From: Bradyrhizobium ivorense
GTDB lineage: Bacteria > Pseudomonadota > Alphaproteobacteria > Rhizobiales > Xanthobacteraceae
Direction: 5' to 3'
Assembly (NCBI RefSeq): GCF_900696085.1
Contig: NZ_CAADFC020000016.1
Location: 1,150,797-1,214,796 of the forward strand
Length of the DNA stretch: 64,000 nt
Both the position numbers and the translations under genes were made by a program. Position 1 is the first letter of the stretch; each line of letters begins with the position of its first letter. Below the pieces are notes generated by a model that ran no database searches, was not told the origin of the DNA, and worked only from the letters and a program-made list of their open reading frames with translations. Below, piece by piece: positions 16,547 through 24,230 of the stretch.

Positions 16547-17596
16547 CTAGCCGATCGACCAGAGCAGCGGCGCGGTGGCAGCGCCATTCGGCTTCAAATG
16601 CACCGGAATATGCCGTCCGCAGCCGGCCGCCAGACCCTCGAACAGCCCGGTCAGCACGCTGGCGCAGGCCGGATGATAATCGGCGACATCGGCCATCAGC
16701 TTCCAGCCCTGCTGGCGGATTTCGAACTGGCCTTCTGACGCGCTGATCTCGGCGACATCATCCTGCGCCTCGAAAAGCGCGCGCAGGAACGCGGCAAATT
16801 CCGCCGCACGGCCGCGGCTGCCGCCGAGTGCCTGCGCCACCTCGTCGAAATACTGCATGCCAATCAGTTTGCCGGTGAGATGCAGCAGATAGCGCGCATC
16901 CTCCGGGCCGAACACCTGCACCATGATCGGCGCCGCCGTCTTCACGTATTCCATCGCATAGTTGCGATAGGCCTTCTCCAGCCGCGGCTTCGGCCAGCTG
17001 TCGACCGGCAGCGCCGGCGCGCTCGCCGGATCAAAGTGCGGCGCCTCGAGATGCCGCGCAAAGACGAGACGCTGGTCGAGCTCGAGCGGATGATCGTATT
17101 CGCAGTAATAGCCCTCGAGCCCGTCCTGCCCGTCGACGCTCTGCTTGGTGCAGACGAAGCCGAGCCTGAGGTCGCCGAGGGCTGCGCCGTTATTGGCGTG
17201 CCAGCCGCGCAGCATCGCGCGCGAGACCTCGCCCGGCACGCCGCAGATCGCGGTGCCCTTCCAGATCCAGCGCGGCGGCGGATAGCGGATCCAGGCCTTG
17301 CGGTCGGTCTCAACCATGTATTCCACATGCACGCCGCCGATCCAGTTGGAGAGGTAGTGATACCGCGCGGCGGCGACCGCCGGCGGCAGATGATCGAGGC
17401 CGAGCTTCTTCAAGCCGGGCAGGAAGCGCTCCTGCTGCTGGCGGCGAAACACCCGGAACACGAACTCGGCCGCGTCAGCCGTGCCGCGCCGCGTCACCAC
17501 GGTGAGGATCAGGCCGGTGAAGAAGGCATGATAGAGATCGGCGACGCTGCGCCATTTCCGCCATTGCGCCTCGTGTGCGCTCTCGCCTGCGGTCAT
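16547..17596 (-). CDS. Uncharacterised protein, 349 residues
   Basis: I do not recognise this protein with confidence. The start at 17596 is supported by GGGAGCG just upstream. It is soluble, rich in Trp and Tyr (QWRKWRSVADLYHAFF, YHYLSNWIGG, RYPPPRWIW), with no signal peptide or membrane helices. The last 60 residues (VLTGLFEGLAAGCGRHIPVHLKPNGAATAPLLWSIG) have the rhythm of the V4R/amino-thiazoline-hydrolase-like end of small-ligand domains, but the match is weak. Its codon use and GC content match its neighbours, and no partner gene is adjacent. Confidence 0.7.
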   Translation of the reverse strand: MTAGESAHEAQWRKWRSVADLYHAFFTGLILTVVTRRGTADAAEFVFRVFRRQQQERFLPGLKKLGLDHLPPAVAAARYHYLSNWIGGVHVEYMVETDRKAWIRYPPPRWIWKGTAICGVPGEVSRAMLRGWHANNGAALGDLRLGFVCTKQSVDGQDGLEGYYCEYDHPLELDQRLVFARHLEAPHFDPASAPALPVDSWPKPRLEKAYRNYAMEYVKTAAPIMVQVFGPEDARYLLHLTGKLIGMQYFDEVAQALGGSRGRAAEFAAFLRALFEAQDDVAEISASEGQFEIRQQGWKLMADVADYHPACASVLTGLFEGLAAGCGRHIPVHLKPNGAATAPLLWSIG

Positions 17597-17669
17597 GTTC
17601 GCTCCCGATGTGTTGCTTTTGCTCAAGTGTGTCATCGCAAGAGAGCCGGCGCAACCAACACACATTCGG

Positions 17670-17771
17670 TGTCATCGCCCGACTTGATCGGGCGATCCAG
17701 TATTCCAGAGCCAGTCGTTATCGATCGAGAAGCCGCAGCGTACTGGATTCCCCGCTTTCGCGGGGAATGAC
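17670..17771. repeat. Palindromic repeat, family D (copy 2)
   Basis: GTCATCGCCCG...GATCCAGTATTCCAGAG...CGTACTGGATTCCCCG...GAATGAC. The right end switches to a family-B-like GGGGAATGAC, so this copy is a hybrid. Confidence 0.82.
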
Positions 17772-17795
17772 AGCGGAGGGAATTGACGCACAATC

Positions 17796-17884
17796 GTAGC
17801 CCGGATGGAGCGAAGCGCAATCCGGGGCAGGTGCATCCGCCGACACAGCAGCCCCGGATTTCGCTGCGCTTCATCCGGGCTACG
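17796..17884. repeat. Palindromic repeat, family G
   Basis: Ends GTAGCCCGGATG and CATCCGGGCTAC with inner GCGAAGCGCAATCCGGGG/CCCCGGATTTCGCTGCGC. Only one copy is in this window. With the preceding family D copy it fills the gap before dcd. Confidence 0.85.
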
Positions 17885-17892
17885 GAATTTTC

Positions 17893-18999
17893 TTACACGC
17901 GAAAATGCTTGGAGAGCTTCAGGCCCTGGGCCTGGTAGTTCGAGCCGATGCGCTGGCCGTAGAGCGCATCGGGACGCTCGAGCATGCGCTCATAGACCAG
18001 GCGGCCGACGATCTGGCCGTGCTCGAGGATGAACGGCACCTCGCGCGAGCGCACTTCGAGCACGGCGCGCGCGCCCTTACCGCCGGCGCCGGCATAGCCG
18101 AAGCCGGGATCGAAGAAGCCGGCATAGTGGACGCGGAATTCGCCGACCAGCGGATCGAACGGCACCATCTCCGCGGCGTAATCCGGCGGCACCTGCACGG
18201 CTTCCTTGGAGGCCAGGATGTAGAACTCGCCGGGATCGAGGATCAGGCTGCCGTCGGGGCGCGCCTTGATCGGCTCCCAGAAGTCATCGACCGGATAGCC
18301 GGCGCGGCGGTCGACGTCGACCACGCCGGTGTGGCGCTTGGCGCGGTAGCCGACAAAACCGTTGGAATTCTCTCCGGAGAGATCGACCGACAGCGCTACG
18401 CCTTCCGCGAGATCGGCATTGTCGATGTCGACCAGGCGTTCGGCGGCATGCAGCGCTTCGAGCTCGTCGGCACTGAGGATGGCTTCGCCGATCCGGAAGC
18501 GCACCTGGCTCAATCGCGAACCCTCGCGCAGCAGCACCGGAAAGGTCTTCGGGCTGATCTCGGCATAGAGCGGGCCGTGATAGCCGGCGCCGATCATGTC
18601 GAAGCGGCGAGTGCCGTCGGCGATCACGCGGGTGAAGACGTCGAGCCGCCCGGTCGAGCTCTTCGGGTTGGCGGCGGCGACGATCTCCGGCGGCAGCGCC
18701 AGGCTTTCCAGCAGCGGCACGATGTAGACGCAGTTGGTCTCCAGCACCGCGCCGTCGGACAGGTCGATCTCGTGCAGCTTCAGCTCGTCGATCCGCTCGG
18801 CGACGGTGGCGTCGGGCCCCGGCAGGAAGCTGGCGCGGACGCGATAGGCGATGTCGCCGAGCCGCAGATCGAGGCTCGCCGGCTGGATCTGGCTCTCGAC
18901 GAAGTCATAGGCGGGCAGAATCAGCCCGGCGTCCGCCATCTCCGCGATCATGCGGTCGGGCAGGATTCCGTTGGATTCATCTTCCAGCGTGAACGACAC
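17893..18999 (-). CDS. dcd: dCTP deaminase (long form)
   Basis: 368 residues, about twice the length of E. coli Dcd (193), as in the alphaproteobacterial 2'-deoxycytidine 5'-triphosphate deaminase group. Two Dcd/dUTPase-like beta domains are visible: the first includes IQPASLDLRLGDIAYRVRA and AAANPKSSTGRLDVFTRV, the second LDPGEFYILASKEAVQVPPDYAAEM and the final RIGSNYQAQGLKLSKHF. It converts dCTP to dUTP for thymidylate synthesis. It is divergent from the SAM-II/metZ unit. Confidence 0.9.
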   Translation of the reverse strand: MSFTLEDESNGILPDRMIAEMADAGLILPAYDFVESQIQPASLDLRLGDIAYRVRASFLPGPDATVAERIDELKLHEIDLSDGAVLETNCVYIVPLLESLALPPEIVAAANPKSSTGRLDVFTRVIADGTRRFDMIGAGYHGPLYAEISPKTFPVLLREGSRLSQVRFRIGEAILSADELEALHAAERLVDIDNADLAEGVALSVDLSGENSNGFVGYRAKRHTGVVDVDRRAGYPVDDFWEPIKARPDGSLILDPGEFYILASKEAVQVPPDYAAEMVPFDPLVGEFRVHYAGFFDPGFGYAGAGGKGARAVLEVRSREVPFILEHGQIVGRLVYERMLERPDALYGQRIGSNYQAQGLKLSKHFRV

Positions 19000-19138
19000 G
19001 ATGTGGTCCTTCGGTCCCTCGGGATGGCCCCAAAATCATACATTGAGCGGCCATCCAAGCCCCAGATATAGGCTTTTACGGGTTATCCGATGACCGTCTT
19101 GACGAAAAGGGCGCGAGGGAATATCAGCAGCGTTATCC

Positions 19139-19193
19139 CGTGGTGATTTGAGCCGGCCGGCTTGCAGCCACGTTAAATAAGTCGCTAAACAGG
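19139..19193 (+). promoter_or_regulatory. SAM-II riboswitch
   Basis: Matches the SAM-II (metA/metZ) aptamer: P1 arms CGTGG (19139-19143) and CCACG (19168-19172), the internal TGATTTG and GGCTTGCAGCC, then TTAAATAAGTCGCTAAA and AGG forming the pseudoknot. It binds S-adenosylmethionine and lies 94 bases before metZ, a methionine-biosynthesis gene, which is the expected target in alphaproteobacteria. Confidence 0.93.
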
Positions 19194-19210
19194 CCGGGGA
19201 CAGTGTGATC

Positions 19211-19245
19211 CCGGCTTGTGGAGGCAACTCCAGGCCGGTTTTTTT
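19211..19245 (+). terminator. Intrinsic terminator between the riboswitch and metZ
   Basis: Arms CCGGCTTGTGGAG and CTCCAGGCCGG around GCAA, followed by seven T. Just before it, GCCGGG (19193-19198) can pair with CCCGGC (19210-19215), which overlaps the 5' arm of the terminator and so could act as an antiterminator. This suggests control by transcription attenuation. Confidence 0.82.
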
Positions 19246-19286
19246 GTGGCCGTTTTCCCCGGAGGGACGGCCGCGTCGGAGGTCAC

Positions 19287-20477
19287 ATGTCTGAGTCTGA
19301 AGTCACCCGCTATCGCCCTGAAACCCGCCTGGTCCATGGCGGCACGCTGCGCTCGCAATTCGGCGAGACCTCGGAGGGGCTGTTTCTCACCCAAGGCTAC
19401 GTCTACGACAGCGCGGAGCAGTGTGAGGCGCGCTTCAAGGGCCAGGACCCCGGCTTCATCTATTCGCGCTATTCCAACCCGACGATTGCGATGTTCGAGC
19501 GCCGCATGATCGAGCTCGAGGGCGCGGAAGCCGCGCGCTCGACCGCGACCGGCATGGCCGCGGTGACCACCGCGATCCTGGCGCCGCTGAAGGCCGGCGA
19601 TCACGTGGTGGCGTCGAAGGCGCTGTTCGGCTCGTGTCTCTATGTGGTGCAGGACCTGCTGCCGCGCTACGGCATCGAGACCACGCTGGTCGACGGCCTC
19701 GATCTCGACCAGTGGCAGCGCGCGCTGCGGCCGAACACCAAGACCTTCTTCCTGGAGAGCCCGACCAATCCGACGCTCGACGTGCTTGATATCGCGGCGA
19801 TCGCCAAGATCGCGCACAGCGGCGGCGCGCGGCTGATCGTCGACAACGTGTTCGCGACGCCGATCTGGCAGAGCCCGCTGTCGCTCGGCGCCGACGTCGT
19901 GGTCTATTCCGCGACCAAGCACATCGACGGCCAGGGCCGCTGTCTCGGCGGCATCATCCTGTCGTCGGAAGCCTTCATCGCCGAGCACATCCATAATTTC
20001 ATGCGCCAGACCGGCCCGTCGCTGTCGCCGTTCAACGCCTGGGTGCTGCTCAAGGGGCTCGAGACGCTCGGCGTCCGCGTCCGCGCCCAGACCGACACTG
20101 CGGCGAAGATCGCCGAGGCCTTAGCGACGCATCCCAAGGTGACGCGGCTGATCTATCCGGGCCGCGCCGACCATCCGCAGGCCGACACCGTGAAGAAGCA
20201 GATGGGCGCCGGCTCGACCCTGGTCGGCTTCGAGGTCAAGGACGGCAAGGCCGGCGCCTTCCGCTGCCTCAACGCGCTGAAGATCGCGCGCATCTCCAAC
20301 AATCTCGGCGACTCCAAGAGCCTGGTCACCCATCCCGCGACCACGACGCATCAGCGCCTCGCCCCGGAGGCCCGCGCCGAGCTCGGCATCAGCGAAGGTT
20401 TTATTCGCTTCTCGGCGGGCCTGGAGCATCCCGACGATTTGATCGAGGATCTCGCGCGCGCGCTGGAGAAGGTGTGA
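19287..20477 (+). CDS. metZ: O-succinylhomoserine sulfhydrylase
   Basis: 396 residues from ATG 19287 with GGAGG 6 bases upstream; the in-frame TTG at 19218 lies inside the terminator and is rejected. A Cys/Met-metabolism PLP enzyme: SRYSNPT near the N terminus, STATGMAAVTTAIL in the cofactor region, and the PLP lysine in YSATKHIDGQGRCLGG. MetZ makes homocysteine from O-succinylhomoserine and sulfide in methionine synthesis. The upstream SAM-II riboswitch fits end-product control and supports MetZ over other family members such as cystathionine gamma-lyase. Confidence 0.95.
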   Translation: MSESEVTRYRPETRLVHGGTLRSQFGETSEGLFLTQGYVYDSAEQCEARFKGQDPGFIYSRYSNPTIAMFERRMIELEGAEAARSTATGMAAVTTAILAPLKAGDHVVASKALFGSCLYVVQDLLPRYGIETTLVDGLDLDQWQRALRPNTKTFFLESPTNPTLDVLDIAAIAKIAHSGGARLIVDNVFATPIWQSPLSLGADVVVYSATKHIDGQGRCLGGIILSSEAFIAEHIHNFMRQTGPSLSPFNAWVLLKGLETLGVRVRAQTDTAAKIAEALATHPKVTRLIYPGRADHPQADTVKKQMGAGSTLVGFEVKDGKAGAFRCLNALKIARISNNLGDSKSLVTHPATTTHQRLAPEARAELGISEGFIRFSAGLEHPDDLIEDLARALEKV

Positions 20478-20550
20478 GGCTGAGGTAGAAGCAGCGAAGC
20501 GAGCTGAGCTGGTGCGATAGCTTACAGGTCAGGAAGGCACCACCGGATGG

Positions 20551-20693
20551 GTTCCCTCCCCCCCTTGCGGGGTCCGAGGCGAGCGGAGCTCGCTCTCGAG
20601 GTTAGGGAGAGGGGTAAGCCGCACGGGCAGTGATCGTGGCTTACCCCTCTCTCCAACTCTCCCCCGCAAGGGGGGAGAGAGCCCCTCCCACCT
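20551..20693. repeat. Palindromic repeat, family F (copy 1)
   Basis: Long hairpin with C-rich and G-rich arms: GTTCCCTCCCCCCCTTGCGG and CTTACCCCTCTC..., then CCCGCAAGGGGGGAGAG. Copy 2 is at 44413-44583, and a diverged relative at 38221-38425. It occupies the gap between the convergent metZ and SDR genes and may help end both transcripts. Confidence 0.85.
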
Positions 20694-20759
20694 CCCGTGC
20701 AGCCTCAAGCAAGATCGTGCGGTCTCCCCCGCAAGCGGGAGAGGCGAAGTGAGCAAGCC

Positions 20760-21533
20760 CTACGTCGCCGCCGTGGTGACGCCGCCGTCGACCACGATGG
20801 TCTGGCCGGTCATGAAGGTCGAGGCGTCGGAGGCGAGATAGGCCACCGCGCCGGCGATCTCGTCGGGCTCGCCGATGCGGCGCAGCGGCGTCGAGGCGGT
20901 GCGGCGCTTCAGATTGTCCGGATCCTCCCACAGCGCGCGGGCGAAATCGGTCTTCACGAGGCCCGGCGCCACGCAATTGACCCGCACGCCCTTCGGCCCC
21001 CACTCGCCGGCGAGGCTGCGGCACAGCGCGAAATCCGCCGCCTTCGAGATGCCGTAGGCGCCGATCACGGTCGAGCCGCGCAGGCCGCCGATCGAGGAGA
21101 TGATCACGACCGAGCCCTTGCCGCGCTCGGCCATCTGCGGGATCGCGAGCGCCGAGAGCCAGATGTTGCTCTTGACGTTCGAGCCCATGATCTTGTCGAA
21201 GGCCTCGTCGGTGATGTCGAGCAGCGGGCCGTAATACGGATTGACCGCGGCGTTGCAGACCAGGATGTCGATCTTGCCGTAGTGCTTCAGCGTCCCCGAG
21301 ATCAGCGCCTCGACCTCGTTGCGGCGCGCGATGTTGCAGGGGATGACGAGCGCATCGCCGCCGGCCTTCTTGATGCCGTCGGCGACCTCCTGGCAGGCAT
21401 CGGCCTTGCGCGAGGAGATCACGACCTTGGCGCCGAGCCTCGCCAGCAGTTCGGCCGAGGCGCGGCCGATGCCGCGGCTCGAGCCGGTGACGACGGCGAC
21501 CTGGCCGGTGAGATCGAATGGCGTGTTCTTCAT
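20760..21533 (-). CDS. SDR-family oxidoreductase in the pim operon
   Basis: 257 residues of the classical short-chain dehydrogenase type: TGSSRGIGRA cofactor motif near 16, NAAVNP at about 94, catalytic Ser in IISSIGG and YGISK (Tyr-x3-Lys). The NAD(P)-binding pattern and the FabG-like C terminus with MTGQTIVVDGG suggest a 3-hydroxyacyl-CoA or 3-oxoacyl reductase. It is the last gene of the minus-strand pim operon and may handle a side branch or a hydroxyacyl intermediate of dicarboxylate beta-oxidation. No thiolase (pimB) is found where it might be expected. Confidence 0.88.
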   Translation of the reverse strand: MKNTPFDLTGQVAVVTGSSRGIGRASAELLARLGAKVVISSRKADACQEVADGIKKAGGDALVIPCNIARRNEVEALISGTLKHYGKIDILVCNAAVNPYYGPLLDITDEAFDKIMGSNVKSNIWLSALAIPQMAERGKGSVVIISSIGGLRGSTVIGAYGISKAADFALCRSLAGEWGPKGVRVNCVAPGLVKTDFARALWEDPDNLKRRTASTPLRRIGEPDEIAGAVAYLASDASTFMTGQTIVVDGGVTTAAT

Positions 21534-21560
21534 TGTTGTTTGCCTCCCTGAGGTTCACAC

Positions 21561-21651
21561 GTCATTCCGGGGCGCGACGCAGTCGCGAACCCGGAATCCA
21601 GAGGTAGTAGCGCGAGACTCCGGGTTCTCGCTTCGCGAGCCCCGGAATGAC
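21561..21651. repeat. Palindromic repeat, family B (copy 2)
   Basis: GTCATTCCGGGGCGCG... and ...GCGAGCCCCGGAATGAC ends, with two inner hairpins. It fills the gap between pimD and the SDR gene. Confidence 0.9.
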
Positions 21652-21663
21652 GGTTGGAAAGAG

Positions 21664-22809
21664 CTACGCCAACAGCCCGCCACCCTCGCTGACGCGGCGA
21701 AGGTGGTAGTCGGTGTCGCCGAGCGTGTTCTCGATCATTGTCAGCCGCTTGAAATAGTGGCCGATCTTGGCCTCCATGGTCATGCCGATGCCGCCATGGA
21801 GCTGGATCGACTGCTGGCCGACGAATTTCAGCGACTTGCCGACCTGCACCTTGGCGGCGGCGACCGCCGACGAACGCTCCTTGGCGTCGTCGAAGTCGGA
21901 CGCCATGGTCGCGAACATCGACATGCTGCGGGCCTGCTCCAGCGCCACGAACATGTCGGCGGCGCGGTGCTGCAGGCTCTGGAACGAGCCGATCGCAACG
22001 CCGAACTGCTTGCGGGTCTTGATGTACTCGACGGTCTCCTTCAGCGACTCGTCCATCGCGCCGACCGCCTCCGCGCAGAGCGCGGTGCGGGCCTCGTCGG
22101 CGACGCGCTCGATCAGCGGCAGCGCGTTCTCGCCATCGCCGATCGCGGCGTCAGCGCCGACCTCGACATTGGTCAAGGTGATGTCAGCCGCGTGCAGGCC
22201 GTCCTGAGTCGGATAGCCCTTCTTGGTGACGCCCTTGGCGTCCGCCGGGACCAGGAACACGCCGATGCCGCTCTTGTCGCGCTGGCCGCCCTTGGTGCGC
22301 GCGGTGACCACGAGCACGTCGGCGTTCTCGCCGTTGAGCACGACGAATTTTTCGCCGTCGATGACCCAGCCGTCGCCCTTCTTCTTCGCGGTGGTGACGA
22401 CGTCATGCAGGTCGTAGCGCGAGTTCTTCTCGAGCTGCGCGAAGCCGAACGTCTTGCTGCCGTCGATGATGCCGGGGATGTATTTTGCCTTCTGCGCGGC
22501 CGAGCCGCCATGGCGCAGGAAGCCGCCGGCGATCACGACAGTGGCCAGATAAGGCTCGACCACCAGCGCCTTGCCGAGCGCTTCCATCACGATCATGGTC
22601 TCGACCGCACCGGCGCCGAAGCCGCCATCGGCCTCCGCAAACGGCAAACCGAGCAGGCCCTGCTCGGCGAGCTTGCCCCAGAGCGTTTTGCTCCAGCCGC
22701 CCTTCTCCTTCATGTACTTCTTGCGCGCATCGAAGTCGTAGGCATCGGTCAGAAGCCCGTCGACGCTTTCCTTGAGAAGCCGCTGCTCCTCGGACAGATC
22801 AAAATCCAT
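21664..22809 (-). CDS. pimD: Acyl-CoA dehydrogenase, pimeloyl-CoA dehydrogenase small subunit type
   Basis: 381 residues of the acyl-CoA dehydrogenase fold: N-terminal helical domain (MDFDLSEEQRLLKESVDGL), central beta domain (GFAQLEKNSRYDLHDV...GEKFVVLNGENADVLVV), and C-terminal helices ending GGIGMTMEAKIGHYFKRLTMIENTLG. It pairs with the 396-residue dehydrogenase just upstream, as PimC and PimD do in Rhodopseudomonas. Together they oxidise pimeloyl-CoA and similar dicarboxylyl-CoAs at C2-C3, passing electrons to ETF. Confidence 0.85.
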   Translation of the reverse strand: MDFDLSEEQRLLKESVDGLLTDAYDFDARKKYMKEKGGWSKTLWGKLAEQGLLGLPFAEADGGFGAGAVETMIVMEALGKALVVEPYLATVVIAGGFLRHGGSAAQKAKYIPGIIDGSKTFGFAQLEKNSRYDLHDVVTTAKKKGDGWVIDGEKFVVLNGENADVLVVTARTKGGQRDKSGIGVFLVPADAKGVTKKGYPTQDGLHAADITLTNVEVGADAAIGDGENALPLIERVADEARTALCAEAVGAMDESLKETVEYIKTRKQFGVAIGSFQSLQHRAADMFVALEQARSMSMFATMASDFDDAKERSSAVAAAKVQVGKSLKFVGQQSIQLHGGIGMTMEAKIGHYFKRLTMIENTLGDTDYHLRRVSEGGGLLA

Positions 22810-22857
22810 TTTACCATCTCTCCAAAATCACGCGGGCGCTTGCCCCGATCTCCCCTC

Positions 22858-22955
22858 GTCATCCCCGCGAAAGCGGGGATCCAGTACGCCGCGGCCAGCA
22901 TCGTAAGCCACGACCTTCCCGGCGTACTGGGTCCCCCGCCTGCGCGGGGGACGAC
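22858..22955. repeat. Palindromic repeat, family D variant (copy 3)
   Basis: GTCATCCCCGCGAAAGCGGGGATCC... and ...GGCGTACTGGGTCCCCCGC...ACGAC ends; shares CAGTACGCCG/CGGCGTACTG with the other copies. It sits between pimC and pimD. Confidence 0.82.
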
Positions 22956-22969
22956 ATCGAAATTGTGGC

Positions 22970-24160
22970 TTACAGCCCCAGCACCGCCTTGCTGATGATG
23001 TTGCGCTGGATCTCGTTCGAGCCGCCGTAGATCGAGACCTTGCGGTTGTTGAAGTAGCTCGGCGCGATCTGCGCGGTCCAGTCCATGCTCTCGTTCGAAC
23101 CGGCGTCGCCATGCTCGTCATAGGGCGCGGCGAACGGGCCGATGATCTCCATCAGGAGCTCGGTCGTGGTCTGCTGGATTTCCGAGCCCTTGATCTTGAG
23201 CACCGAGGACGCCGGATTGGGCTTGCCCTTGCCATGCTTGCCCTCGTCGGCGACGACGCGCAGTTGGGTCAGCTCGAGCGCCTTCAGCTCGATCTCGCAC
23301 GCCGTGAGCTTTTCGCGGAACGCCGGATCCTCGATCACCGGGCGGCCGCCGGCCTCGACCTTGGACGCCAGCGCGCGGATGCGGCGCAGCCGCTCCTTCG
23401 AGACGCCGACCCGGGCGATGCCGGTGCGCTCATTGCCGAGCAGGAACTTTGCGTAATCCCAACCCTTGTTCTCCTCGCCGATCAGGTTTTCGTACGGCAC
23501 CTCGACGTCGTCGAAGAACACTTCGTTGACCTCATGGCCGCCGTCGATGGTCTGGATCGGGCGCACGGTGACGCCCTTCGACTTCATCGAGAACACGATG
23601 AAGGAGATGCCCATCTGCTTCTTCGCCGCCGGATCGGTGCGGCAGAGGCAGAAGATCATGTCGGCATGCTGGGCGAGCGTAGTCCAGGTCTTCTGGCCGT
23701 TGATGATCCACTTGTCGCCACGGCGCTCGGCCTTGGTCTTCAGCGAGGCGAGGTCCGACCCCGAGCCCGGTTCCGAGAAGCCTTGGCACCACCAGTCGTC
23801 GACATTGGCGATACGCGGCAGGTATTCCTTCTTCTGCTTCTCGTTGCCGAAGGTGTAGATCACCGGGCCGACCATGCTGACGCCGAAGGCGAGCGGCTGC
23901 GGCGCCGGATAGGACTGCAGCTCTTCATTGAAGATGTAGTGCTGCACCGAGGTCCAGCCGGTGCCGCCATATTCCTTCGGCCAGTGGGTGACGCCCCAGC
24001 CCTTCTTGTTGAGGATGCGCCACCAGGTGACCATCTCGTCCTTCGACAGATGGCGGCCTTCCTGCAGCTTGCGGCGGGTCTCCGGCGGCACGTTGTTCTT
24101 GAAGAACTCCCGCACCTCCTCGCGAAACGCTATCTCTTCCTTGGTGAAAGCGAGATCCAT
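22970..24160 (-). CDS. pimC: Acyl-CoA dehydrogenase, pimeloyl-CoA dehydrogenase large subunit type
   Basis: 396 residues. Acyl-CoA dehydrogenase with WPKEYGGTGW, the FAD/acyl-CoA motif CQGFSEPGSGSDLASLKTKAERRGDKWIINGQKTWTT, and a C-terminal IYGGSNEIQRNIISKAVLGL. Length and order (after pimA, before pimD) match the PimC subunit of the Rhodopseudomonas pim operon. It forms the pimeloyl-CoA dehydrogenase with PimD. Confidence 0.87.
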   Translation of the reverse strand: MDLAFTKEEIAFREEVREFFKNNVPPETRRKLQEGRHLSKDEMVTWWRILNKKGWGVTHWPKEYGGTGWTSVQHYIFNEELQSYPAPQPLAFGVSMVGPVIYTFGNEKQKKEYLPRIANVDDWWCQGFSEPGSGSDLASLKTKAERRGDKWIINGQKTWTTLAQHADMIFCLCRTDPAAKKQMGISFIVFSMKSKGVTVRPIQTIDGGHEVNEVFFDDVEVPYENLIGEENKGWDYAKFLLGNERTGIARVGVSKERLRRIRALASKVEAGGRPVIEDPAFREKLTACEIELKALELTQLRVVADEGKHGKGKPNPASSVLKIKGSEIQQTTTELLMEIIGPFAAPYDEHGDAGSNESMDWTAQIAPSYFNNRKVSIYGGSNEIQRNIISKAVLGL

Positions 24161-24230
24161 CGGATCCTCCTTTTAGTAAGATTCCAGAACTCTTTCTTGG
24201 TCGTCCCGGCGAAGGCCGGAGCGACGGAAT

